The notes below the pieces were generated by a model, which did not search any database, was not told the DNA's origin, and worked only from the letters and a program-made list of their open reading frames with translations. The position numbers and the translations under genes were made by a program. DNA of 64,000 bases from Dryococelus australis. Taxonomy: Eukaryota; Arthropoda; Insecta; Phasmatodea; Phasmatidae. The number at the start of each line of letters is the position of its first letter. Positions within the stretch are counted from its first letter, which is position 1. Shown piece after piece: positions 21,490-33,999 of this stretch. The stretch lies in contig CM056998.1 of the NCBI GenBank assembly GCA_029891345.1, positions 170,214,332 through 170,278,331 of the forward strand, given 5' to 3'.

Positions 21490-23920
21490 ACTGTGGTTGA
21501 ATTTATTCCAAAACTAGAATCAATTTCGCGGCAGGATAATCTACAATCTCGATAGGCTGTGTTTTTCCCGTGGTTTAAGTGGAAGCCTGTCCATATGGTT
21601 GCCGTGTTATTTGACGTATGCTCACTGCGTCTGTGCATCGTCTGTGCATACGAACGGCGGGGAAACGATGCCACTACTATTCAGCGGTTCTCCGACCTCC
21701 ACCTACATGTGTACTCTATATACCGCTTATAAGTGTCGTCATTAGCGCACCTGCTGCGCCATTCGTCTGAACAACTAATTACGTAATTGTCCTATTCTGC
21801 TCTATGCATTCCCCTGCTGTGTGGTCATTCAGGTGCTTCCTTATTCGTGTTGCAATTTTAGTGACAAGCAGCGTGTTACACCAATCTAGACATTGGTTTT
21901 TTAGCTGTCAGTAATTTATAATTTGTAATTGAAATTATTGTAAGCTCTTTATGATTAGTGGTAATATCAGTGTTATCCTTTAAAGGAAAGTCTTAAACTC
22001 TTCATTACGTTGTACTAAGATGACTACCTGAAGTGAAATGGTAATTAAACAATTTTAATCAGAACTGATTTGCGTGTGCTACCTCAGCTGGGCGGAGTAA
22101 GTACAAGTCTGGTAGTCGCTGGAGCAAGTATCAGTGTTAAATGGGGCCAAAGGTCCATTTCTGTCGTCGCGACGCGTATTTCAGTGGGCGGCGCTGGCAG
22201 CGACCAGGCGAGACATTCGGGTGCCGCTAGAGTGCGTTCACACCAGCCGTCTGGCGCCTCCCCTTCCCTCAGTCTACAACCTCTGACTCCTCACATCCTC
22301 CGACACGGTTTTCCTACCCTTGACCCCCCCCCCCACCCCTTTTTGTTTTGCTGAATGAACTGTGGTCCGTGTAATGTTGGCCGTGTTTTATCCTCCAGAA
22401 TTTGAATTTTTCAGCGATTAATACACTGGAATAGAATTTGCAGATCTTCCGTTGCCTACAACACGCTGCAGTGCTAGCGTGGCAACTCAGATCGTGTTCT
22501 AATTGGCACTTTAAATACACTAAAAGATCATGCGACCTGAATTATTTGACTAAAACGGTATGTTTGGTATTTTAGTATTTAGTGCTTTGTATGTCAGAAA
22601 ACTTTACCAAATCGCAGTCATCGCTGAACAATGGATTCTGAATCGATCGCTCCTGACTACTAAAATACTAATGTACTAAATGGTAAAGTTAACAGCCCAA
22701 GTTTAAGATCTCGATTGTACTTATTCATTTACTTTCGGTGCGATGTAAAATAAATAAAATGCATGTTCGGCGTTATAGGAAACCATAAAGTGATGTTGTA
22801 TACACACGTCTCTGTGATTGACATTGACTGATGTTGGCCCGCTGCCGTTTTATAACTGGCTGTTTTTTTTTTTATATTATAAACTGTCTCATTGGTCCCG
22901 TAGTAAGAACTAATAATATTTCCTTATAAGCACTTGCCCGAATAAGAGGATTTTGGGGCATCCGATTAGTAATTTCTAAGTTCAGGAGTGGGTGAAATAT
23001 CAAAATCAGATTGTTTTGAAAGTGGTTTGCGTGGGATATTCTCTCTATGTGTGTGTGTTTCCTATTTATCTTGACCACCGCCAAGAAAGGGGGAATTAGT
23101 ACTGCTGGGATGTCAGCCTTATACCATTATTATTACTGAGGTAAGAGTATAACAACATAAGTGTTTTAAATAACACAGTGAATCTATTCCTCAAAAAAAT
23201 CAATGAAACTTGTCAAGACATAGTAAAAAATGTATCAACATGCTGTGTACAGTGCAGTTTTACACACATGTAAGCCCTGCGCACTCCGTCTATCTTGTTC
23301 CACTTGTGCTTTCGGGAATAGTTGGCCCAATATCACTTGCTTACAAATCATTTATCTTCTCGTGCTCAAGTATTGCCTACATGCCAGGCCTTTTAACATC
23401 AAAGCTGAACACAGTGTGAGCCATTTCGAAGGTAATGGTGAGTCCGAGGCACTTGTAACAAGATTATCTTTTTTTGTTAAATAGGACGTATTGCTCAATA
23501 AGACAGTACAATAATTCCATTAAACTAGAAGGTAAAAAAAAAAAAATTGTATGCAATTAGAGGGTGGACATTCCTATTATTTTTATGAAGTTGTAAAGTC
23601 TTAACACCGCCTTTTTACAGGTTGAAGATTTCGATAACACGAGACGAAATCCCAAGAATCATAATTTAATTCTATGCCGTTTCTGATATCTTGTGAAAAT
23701 TCCATTTCTAAACTCAATTTTCAAGAGCGAATTGAGCTAGGCTACAAGTTGTATTACAAATGTCTACCTCATTTTCCACAAGGAATCTCCTAGCAAAAAA
23801 TTTTGTGTTGAGTATCCGAACAGTCTGTATATAGTATGTGCATATAGGCCTATAGTAGGTATGTGTGTGTATGTATGTATGTACATACACACACACACAC
23901 ACACACACATGATTATTCAC
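21490..23920. other. Stretch without a recognisable gene
   Basis: A GC-richer patch at 22070-22320 has a 94-residue plus-strand frame without a domain. It ends in a C run (22325-22337). The remainder is AT-rich with a TG/CA microsatellite near 23864-23911. No RNA gene, terminal repeat or shared element was seen. Confidence 0.3.
23864..23911. repeat. TG/TATG and CA microsatellite
   Basis: An ATGTATGT-type stretch passes into an uninterrupted CA run of about 24 bases. It is simple-sequence DNA, likely length-variable. Confidence 0.9.
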
Positions 23921-23924
23921 GAGA

Positions 23925-24015
23925 AGTTACCACCTCTCACAGGGCGTATTCCGTACATCATTTGGAGCAAAATATGTCAAATACGTCTGGGTCCTATTCC
24001 CAATATTTACAAAGT
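23925..24015 (+). repeat. Coding-like fragment R2, left copy
   Basis: The frame reading KLPPLTGRIPYIIW and then GPIPNIYKV is matched by a minus-strand copy at 25372-25455. The differences between the two lie partly at third codon positions, so the ancestor was probably protein-coding. I do not recognise the protein. Beyond 24015 the similarity fades, with a shared ATATTGTTTAC block near 24090. Confidence 0.5.
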
Positions 24016-24185
24016 ATTCCAAACATTTGAAAAATGACTATTAAAATAACCCCTTCAGAAGTAAATACGCTGATGTATTATCAGGCCATATTGTTTACAG
24101 TTGAGCATCACAATTGCCTCTAACAAGCTTACAAAAGATGTTCCAAAATTGTTTCCTTTTACTATCATACACTTTGCCTCACGCT

Positions 24186-24290
24186 TAAGCCGATATTACA
24201 CGATACCTGCTTCCGTACTTCGTCCTTGTACAAGCTTCTGCAAGGCCTGGTGCACAAGTATGTATGCCAGCCTCTATATGAGCCACTATG
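24186..24290 (+). repeat. Repeat R3 end-like segment
   Basis: It begins GCCGATATTACACGATACCT. The same start, in inverse orientation, closes the segment at 25205 (GGCCATATTACACGATACCA), and a third is at about 63510 (GCGATATTACACTTTACCAG). The pair 24186/25205 could be the terminal inverted repeats of a roughly 1-kb DNA element. The family is unknown. Confidence 0.45.
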
Positions 24291-24644
24291 AAAGATTTCT
24301 ATTTCACGACAGCAGTTCAGTTTGCGTACTAGCATTTGACACCCTTGGTGGGTGCGCAGCGTGTGGATCGTAGTAAATGAAAATTCCATTCGTAGGTCTA
24401 CTACAACTCAGTAACTTGCATTGGCCTATTAAAAAACTAGCTACCACATCTTTATGTTGTCATATTACATCTAATTATTGCTTACTCGTGTAAATACATT
24501 CTTTTTTTTTTTTAATGATGCGAATTGACGCGAGTACGAGTGTTGTTATTAATTGTGACGAAAAATATTAACAGTTTGCAAAATGTAGCTTTTTCTTTAC
24601 GTGCTATGTTGTTATCCGTAATATTTCATGATAAAAAACGTGTT

Positions 24645-24728
24645 TGACAGAGTTTCGAACTCACGCCCAAATATAGAACTTAATACGACCGACGTAACTT
24701 TACCACTCTACCACCAGTTCTCACAGCT
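24645..24728 (-). repeat. tRNA-like sequence
   Basis: On the minus strand an A-box-like TGGTAGAGTGGTAAAG is followed by a B-box-like GAGTTCGAAACTC about 45 bases later, the spacing of a tRNA. Stems are imperfect. It is probably a SINE head or tRNA pseudogene. Confidence 0.5.
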
Positions 24729-24894
24729 TGTTGTCATTAAATACTGTATGTGTGTATATATATTATATATACTTTTAAAATAATGTTTTCAAAGTGTAGC
24801 GAGTGTTTTAAATATTTAGGACAATTTTAAACAGGAATTAGAAGTTATCGTCGCCAATATTATTCATCTTTGTCGAATTTTAAATCTATTTCAG

Positions 24895-25205
24895 AGAGTT
24901 TCCACCTCACGAATGTATAATCAAGATGGAGGCGTCCTTTTTGGTTTCTTCATCAACTGGCAAGTCGTTTGAAGTAGTAGCGACACCCTACGCTCTTAAA
25001 CTGCGACGTGATGATCCAGCAGGTACGGAAGCCGGTGTGGAACCTGCCACGATAAATAGGATGTGTCCTTTTACCAAACCTGTTAATGAAATCTGTCCGT
25101 AGAATGCGACAAATGCCATGACGGGCCCCATGCTAGCCGGTAAAAAGGCCGCTATGGCGGACATTGCACGATATTTTACGGAATCTGGTATCGTGTAATA
25201 TGGCC
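24895..25205 (+). repeat. Dispersed repeat R3, copy 1
   Basis: It matches 63500-63820 in inverse orientation over about 310 bp. Shared blocks include AATCAAGATGGAGGCGTCCT/AGGATGCCTCC, TTTCTTCATCAAC and the end ATTCCGTAAAA. It terminates in the ATATTACACGATACC sequence. Non-coding. The ends fit a DNA transposon with terminal repeats, but no target duplication could be fixed. Confidence 0.7.
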
Positions 25206-25315
25206 TTTATAAACCGTACGTAGCTGCACACGGCTGTTTTTGATTTCTGTAGTGGTATGCATGATTCGCGCACGTAGTTCAAGTGTTTGTGCAGTTATTT
25301 GGTAAACAATATCTT

Positions 25316-25612
25316 TCAGCGAAATCCATACGCAATAGTCTCGGAATTTCCAATTTGTCGAATTACTCTGTAAATATTGGGAATAGGACCCACGTTTATA
25401 ATACATATTTTGCTCAGAATGATGTAAGGAATAAGCCCTGTGAGTGGCGGTAACTCCTCGTTAATCACGCTATATGTGTTATCTCTTGATGCTCCCGTAT
25501 CATCCACTGCTTGTACAGCCCGAACTTGTTTCGTCTCGTGCGTTTTGCATACTGGGCCAGCGGCGACTCTTCTATCTGTCCCACACATAGAAAAGAATAA
25601 TGTATTCTCCAT
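25316..25612 (-). pseudogene. Unknown coding-like fragment R2, right copy
   Basis: A 98-residue minus-strand frame contains ELPPLTGLIPYIIL and GPIPNIYRV, matching the left copy at 23925-24015. After a frame change near 25320 the match continues weakly (DIVYQ near 25310). It has no start context, domain or known family. It is most simply a fragment of an old coding sequence, either host or transposon, present twice in inverse orientation around the segment at 24186-25205. Confidence 0.4.
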
Positions 25613-25619
25613 TTAGCAC

Positions 25620-26300
25620 CATGCCTGCTTATCATGTTGGCCCTGATGAGTCGTATTCGTTAGGCGCCGCACTCATTTTGCGATGTAAAGCCAGTGATAG
25701 TACGTGTACAAACTCTGGTACCACGAGTCAGTGTGTGTGTGTGTGTGTGCCCAGCGTCGATAATTCACGTGTTTTGGGGCACATTTTGTTCCAAAATCGT
25801 GTAGTTCTTAACCTTTCTGGGCATAAAAGTACGACGTAACATATATACTTTTTTTTTTTTCGATGACACCACATACCAAAGATTTTTTAGATTTCCGGAA
25901 GGGGGAAGAGGAGGGTTAGACAAATTTGTTACGTAAATATAAGAATTTTGTTTACAAATACACCACATAGACGTATTAAAAAGTAAGTTATATAAAGTTA
26001 TAATTTTTCCGTGTATCCTTGTTAGCTCTTTCACAGTGTAAGGTAAAAATTGAACGTGTATTAAGAGTGCCATATTTTTTTTAATGCTAACCACGCTTCT
26101 TGTTTTTGTATTTGCATACTAGCGTATGATAATATTGTCGTACTGTATAAGTAGGTATTGGTATAAACTGTACATGTTTAAGAATTGTACTTAAATGTTT
26201 ACCTTGCGTCAATTATTAATAATCACTAATAACCGGTGTATACTAGACAGGGTGCAACTCGATGTTTTGTCGCTTTCGGCGAGACAGCGGGTCATGTGGG
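25620..26300. other. AT-rich stretch without a recognisable gene
   Basis: It contains a short TG run (25733-25749) and a 12-bp T run near 25850. Frames are short and unrelated to known domains. Confidence 0.3.
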
Positions 26301-26307
26301 AGTAAAA

Positions 26308-26392
26308 TTATAGCTTCTCGACGAGGATCGATACCATGATGACAAGACGAACATTCTACCGCAACGCCACCGACCCGCTCACGTAGGTCGAA
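26308..26392 (-). repeat. tRNA-like sequence
   Basis: On the minus strand GTGGCGTTGCGGTAGAATG serves as an A-box-like region and GGTATCGATCCTCG as a B-box-like region at tRNA-like spacing. The anticodon arm is not well formed. Probably a SINE head or pseudogene. Confidence 0.45.
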
Positions 26393-26544
26393 CTCAAATT
26401 GCGGTTTCCTAAATGGTTTCCAAAATTATTTGGCTGATTAACGGTTCACGGAGCACGCTTGAAAACCCAACCTAGTATTTTTAATCCCTTTGTGTGACTT
26501 TCCACCGTATACACATTCAAATATTTACTTTGCCGTAGACCATA

Positions 26545-26790
26545 GGGAGTCTCGTTGTCTGAGCGGTTAGCGTGCTATCCTCCCACCAAGTGAACCGGAT
26601 TCAACCCCCGGCTGGGTCATCCCGGATTTTCGCATGTGGGAATTGTTCCGGACGATGCCGCTGGTCGGCGGGTTTTCTCGGGGCTCTCCCGTTTCCCTCG
26701 TCCCCATCATTCCGATGCTGCTCCATACTCGCTTCAGTCAGCGTACTCGGCTCTCAAGAATTTGCTAAGAGTCGCCCAAATCTTTTTCCA
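26545..26790 (+). mobile_element. tRNA-derived SINE, copy 3
   Basis: The head has GTCTGAGCGGTTAGCGTGC (A box) and GGATTCAACCCCC (B box). The body GTTCCGGACGATGCCGCTGG and tail GGCTCTCAAGAATTTGC agree with copies 1 and 2, with a short deletion in the tail hairpin. A GA microsatellite follows about 27 bp downstream. Confidence 0.8.
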
Positions 26791-26813
26791 GTCACTCACT
26801 CACCCCGTAGACC

Positions 26814-26816
<3 letters not shown>

Positions 26817-26859
<43 letters not shown>
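26817..26859. repeat. GA microsatellite
   Basis: About 21 uninterrupted GA units lie just after the SINE tail. SINE tails often seed simple repeats. Confidence 0.95.
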
Positions 26860-26862
<3 letters not shown>

Positions 26863-26869
26863 CGAGTTC

Positions 26870-29331
<2,462 letters not shown>

Positions 29332-30143
29332 TGTTACAATTTTTCTCTCTAGAAATTATGTGGGCTATACCAAGTTCGTTACGGGATGGAGGTCTTAATC
29401 AAATAAAATAATTATAATTTCCTTCTTTTATTTACAATAACTACAGAAAAATTCTGTAAACTCAATCTCACAATCAATTGATATAACTTACTGTTCACAA
29501 CTAATTACTCCAATTTAACACAATTTATAATTACCACAAATAAATCAATTAAATTGAATAATTAAATACCATCCCAAATTGACAGCTCGAATATTTACAA
29601 TAAAATCCGTATTACACTTCCATTCAGTCCCACCTCAGTCCAGTCCATGTCCCGCCAGTCGCAATTTTCAAGAGTCCTCCAAGCTCCCTCACACACAGTA
29701 GACTTCACTCATCGGTTTCACACCCTCTCGTCCATTTACGCCACGAACACCTCGCCCGACGTCGTCCACGCGTCACTTCGCTCGCGCACACTCGGCCAGG
29801 CGGCCTCCGTTAAAGACTGCCGACCGCTGGGTTGCGGCAGTATATGTAGTATGTTAGGCCGCCACCTAGAATCTTCCCCAACACCCGTGACGCGTCGCGG
29901 AGGGCCGAGGTGCCAGCCAGTCTTATCAGAACATTCTTGCGTCGTCGCCAAACCCGTCGAAACCTCCTGCAGGGAGAGGGGCCGTAACGCATGCAAGGCG
30001 CCGAGCAGCGCGACAGCCCGACGGGTTTCCCAGAAAGGCATCAGGAGGCCGCGAGCGCTTCGTTCCAGGAAGAAGGGAGGGCGAGTTGGGTCTCCCACCA
30101 CGGCGCGGGGCAGCTGAGTCGGCGCCAGCTGCAGCACGTAACA
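29332..30143. mobile_element. Probable solo LTR
   Basis: The segment begins TGTTACAATT and ends CACGTAACA, giving the short inverted TGTTAC...GTAACA borders and the TG...CA termini typical of Ty3/Gypsy-type LTRs. It is 812 bp long, AT-rich on the left and strongly CpG-rich on the right (29640-30130). No primer-binding site or polypurine tract flanks it and no internal region is present, so it would be a solo LTR. A clear target duplication was not found (TATAG versus ATAAT), which lowers confidence. The 156- and 133-residue frames in the GC-rich half look fortuitous. Confidence 0.5.
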
Positions 30144-30169
30144 ATAATTTACGGAAAAAAAAGAATTAC

Positions 30170-30248
30170 TTAGCCATCAAGAGGACTAGAACCCACTCGC
30201 CTTGTTTCGTTAGCCTACACCCTTAACCACAAGACCAACTTGATTTAC
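30170..30248 (-). repeat. tRNA-like sequence with pairing ends
   Basis: On the minus strand ATCAAG near the start pairs exactly with CTTGAT near the end, as an acceptor stem would. GGTCTTGTGGTTAAGG resembles an A box and GGGTTCTAGTCCT is a good B box. Inner stems are imperfect. It is a tRNA-derived sequence, either a SINE head or a pseudogene. Confidence 0.5.
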
Positions 30249-30249
30249 G

Positions 30250-31512
30250 AGCTCGAAACGTATTTTTACAATAAATATAGCGGCAATGACCTACAAAATA
30301 TTAATTGATTTATTTAGTTAATAAGTACATTTATTTAATTGTAAGAGTTCTGTTTTTGAGTTAAGCAATGTTAACAGCTCTTTACAACGAGGTATTGAGA
30401 GCCGATTTAAGAGGTCTGTGTAGGCGATCTAGGAAACATTAACAGTTAATGTAATACGGTCACGTTTGATTTAAATCACCTATAGTTTTTACACAAACAG
30501 CTAAATACGGTTTCATTTTTGATGTCCACCATTTTGGTGAAGCTCGTGAAAACGGGTCAGTATAGTACAAACATTTCTTGAGGTGTATTACAAAAACGGC
30601 CCGAGAAGTTTTACAAGAGACATTTTTGTACTGTTACAAGCAGTTGTGAAATTACAAAGAATATCTCAGTAAAGATTACAATTTTTTTACAGTGTAGCTC
30701 GGATACAGAGGACAGTGACAACACTCCTCTTGAAGGTGTTATGAGTTATTTTCCATGGTCTTGCGTCTGTCAGGAATTCATTGGTCATATGCACCGATGT
30801 CGCCGACGTTCATAGTGGTGACGTTTTCTATTGAGAAATGGGACGTTAGTTTTATCAGATGGATCGGTGGACTTTGGCAAGTGGTAAGACTTTTTGGACG
30901 ATAACGTGCTTCCTTCACTTTGGCAACAGTTTTGATTAGGCCCTTCTATATATCGGCACAAATCTTCTATCTACAAAGCAAAGTCAGTTTCGTTGTGTTT
31001 TGAGGACAGACAGGTGCCCTGCTTGATCGAACTCAACAGACGATCTTGGGCTTAGTTGAAGCGTCATTGTATGCCAAACGCACTCGGCCAAAATACATGC
31101 TACACTATTCACAATGTTAACGGCGAGCATAGAAAGAAATTACTTCAGCTGTGTGCTAGAACTTAAGCCTAACATGAAGAGTCAACGCCGTAATAACAGC
31201 GAAGAGGTTTGGCATCCTATTAGTTATAATGCCAGTGTCTTTGGATTAGACAGCAATGGATGTCTGGCAACTTTTGTCCAGATAGTGTGATAGTCTTGTG
31301 ACAGTACTGGTATGATGAAAAAGAAATGAACTGAAGATTAATTTTTGTTGGTCATTTCTTCAATTTGATAAGAACATGTTAGTGGTTAAGTAGCGTATTT
31401 GGTAAGTTGTACAATATTAATTATCTTGAATCGTCCAGCTAGAAAATTGCAGTCTACTCTTGTATAGTCTTTTAAAACACTGGTAAATCCGAGACTGCCT
31501 AATTCGAGGCCA
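30250..31512. other. Stretch without a recognisable gene
   Basis: No frame of 60 codons or more and no shared repeat was found here. Base composition is even and moderately AT-rich. Confidence 0.35.
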
Positions 31513-32231
31513 GGGGCCCTATTCACTAACTTGAGCATGCTTAAAGACAGTCACTGAGATTGTCTTCATGATAGAGGGCCACAACGATGGTTACTCGATA
31601 AGCGTCTTGTGGTATTCTGTAAGCCATATCCTTATTGATATCTTTGCGCAAAGTTTTACCCTTGGCAACGCAGCAGCCTCTTCTGAAATCGATATCTCTC
31701 TGCATTTTGTTATTATAGTGAGTTTTTTAAACTATAAATGAAATTTATTTATTAAAACACTTTCGAATAATACAAAATAAATGTACATATTTCTACGGCT
31801 ACAAGATTTTAGAAGGTACTAGTTTATTTTGAGCATCATGAGATAGCAGCACTGACGCGTCGTCGAATCCGTCATTGCTGGAGAGTATCACTAGCGAATA
31901 ACAAAATCTACTCCTTAAATGTTTTCCAGACACAGTTTATTTGTGCGGAAATATAACAATGTAATATTTCTTATTTTTGTGGCATTTTAAAACGGTTTTG
32001 TTTGTGTGGAATGAGTTTGCTAGAACTAACTTCAATACGTCTGACATTACTTCCATTTTTATTCATAAAAACACCTTGTTCGCTAGTCTTTGTATATAGA
32101 CAGTCGCAAGCATTTTAAATTCCGCCATAGCGACATATTGAGTTACAGGATACCATTTCGCGTCGTAAAGATAGTTAAGCGGTAAATGATTTTATATAAC
32201 GGCAGTAAAAAGTTACACAGAATAGGGCCCC
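31513..32231. mobile_element. 719-bp terminal-inverted-repeat element
   Basis: The ends GGGGCCCTATTC are exact inverted repeats, with weaker similarity continuing inward (CTAACTT on the left, TGTAACTTTTT inverted on the right). The interior is non-coding. Ends of the GGGGCC-TATTC type are seen in several DNA-transposon families, including PIF/Harbinger-like ones, but no target duplication could be fixed, so the superfamily is left open. Confidence 0.6.
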
Positions 32232-32601
32232 AGACAGGATTATGAGTTGCAATCTAGAACGTCTGTAATATTGCTGCCATTCAAACACTTTTATTAAAGT
32301 AACTAGTTTAGAACATGCTTCCTTTTCAGACAATTATATTTTTCAACCCTTGACTGGTTTTGTAGTGACTAAAGAAGTTTTACTTTTAAAAGGCCAGGAC
32401 AGAATCTTTGAACGGGGGTGGGATTGTATGTGGCATCGTATCTCGCTTCTTTAAATTGTCGTATAACGTAATATCGAAACGGCATCTATCTTGAAGTTTT
32501 GCGAACTATTCTTTTTCGACTCTAAATCCTTCGGCTAAGCTGTATAATAATACTTAATACAGGCCGAGATTAAAAACCGTTACAAGTTCATATATCTAGA
32601 T

Positions 32602-32680
32602 AATCTAACACAATTTTAAGAAAATTTTCTGCGAAAGAGGAATTCTTTCGCAGAAAATTTTCTTAAAATTGTGTTAGATT
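32602..32680. repeat. Perfect 37-bp inverted repeat with 5-base loop
   Basis: The arms 32602-32638 and 32644-32680 are exact reverse complements, separated by GGAAT. The arm starts AATCTAACACAATTTTAAGA. The absence of any mismatch points to a recent origin or to selection. Confidence 0.95.
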
Positions 32681-32689
32681 TAGGGGGGT

Positions 32690-33800
32690 GACTTAGTAGT
32701 GAGCGTACCTATCAGGGGAAGGGGGGAGGATCGAGGATCACGCGTAACACGTAACGTAACACGGCGCCCACCAATTGTGGGAGTCCGCGCATAACAACAT
32801 GGTATTAATTTCCTTACCACAGATGCCCGCGCATTAGTTTTCAGTATTGTATATTTGTGACACTTCAGCACATCCGTCTGCCGATCAATATCATTTTATT
32901 CCTCTTTCCAGTGTATGATATCGACAGCAATAGAAAACGAGTGGCTCTGGCCGAATATTAACGAAAGTCACTGTATTTACAATAATAATATGATGAGCGA
33001 ACGCATTGGGACTACCGTGGACTAGAGTAAAAATCATACAGATATATTTACGAGACTGAAAAACGTCAATTTTACACCTGCCATCCTTGATCTTAAACCA
33101 ATACACCTAAAATAACTTAATAAAACAAATGTTCTCTTCTGTCTGAAATTAATTACCTATAGAAAATATCAATTTCTCCATCCCCATAAATTTTTTTTTA
33201 TTATTATTTAATTTTAGGAGATGCATTGAGGTTGCGGAGAAGCAGATCACACGCTTTTCTTCTTTATGCCACATCCATGGGATAGGTGCTGCGTGCCTGT
33301 CCCTCCATCCACGAAATCCACTCATCTGGCGAGCAACATGCAATGCGATATCATGTTCCTTACTTCATCCTGCCCATATTCACACCTCCCTCGGGCAGGA
33401 GCCACGGGCCGGCAACGCATGCTGGCCGCGAAAGCTGCGGAGAGACGCCGCGACGTGCCGCGTCGCACGTCCGCCAAACCCTCCCGGTCGCGAAAGCTGC
33501 GGGCACGGCACGTCACGCTCATGAGACACCGTGGCGGCGCGGCGCGTCAGATCGAGTCGCCGCAAGGTTTCGCTTGGACCGTCCTTCGGCGCGGCACAGT
33601 TCCGCGGGAAATGCGTGGCGAATGGCAGCATTCGGAGCTTTGTGTCGTGCTTCGGGAAAAATTATACGGTTTCATTACAAATGAAAGGCTTCCACAACAT
33701 TATACTAATTAAAATAACTCCACGTGTCAACATCCTGAGATCAGCTGTTCTGCTTTTGGGCCAGATATAGCCAGCCTTGGCAAGAGATATTTTGAGTGTC
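32690..33800. other. Stretch with a CpG-rich patch, no recognisable gene
   Basis: From 33390 to 33640 the DNA is very GC- and CpG-rich, contains CGCGAAAGCTGCGG twice (about 33426 and 33488), and is open in four or more frames on both strands, including a 148-residue one (33266-33712). Simultaneous opening of many frames with arginine-rich translations argues for a composition effect. It may be a CpG-island promoter or a GC-rich repeat. Confidence 0.35.
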
Positions 33801-33804
33801 AAAT

Positions 33805-33995
33805 GAAGTGAACATGGAACAGTGGCAGAATTTAAGGGCGGGAAAAACGAGAGTGCCGCGAGAAAACCCTCCGAAAAACAACGACGGGACGCCACGTTTC
33901 CTACATGCGGAAATCTGGGCTATTCCGCTGGGAATTTAACCCGGTTCGCTCTGGCGGGAAGCGAGTAATATCACTCCTACACCACGGCCCTGAAG
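33805..33995 (-). mobile_element. tRNA-derived SINE, minus-strand copy
   Basis: Read on the minus strand it has a GCCGTGGTGTAGGAGTG head, the B-box-like GGGTTAAATTCCCAGC, a body like the other copies (CCGCATGTAGGAAACGTG, GGGTTTTCTCGCGG) and ends before the tail hairpin. It is more diverged than copies 1-3. Confidence 0.65.
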
Positions 33996-33999
33996 AAAT

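Noticed and set aside
29647-30137. 156-codon plus-strand and 133-codon minus-strand frames
   Set aside because: Both lie in the CpG-rich half of the probable LTR, overlap each other on opposite strands, and show no domain.
33266-33712. 148-codon frame and several overlapping frames
   Set aside because: Multiple frames are open at once in a CpG-dense block, with no domain and no splice or start context that favours one.
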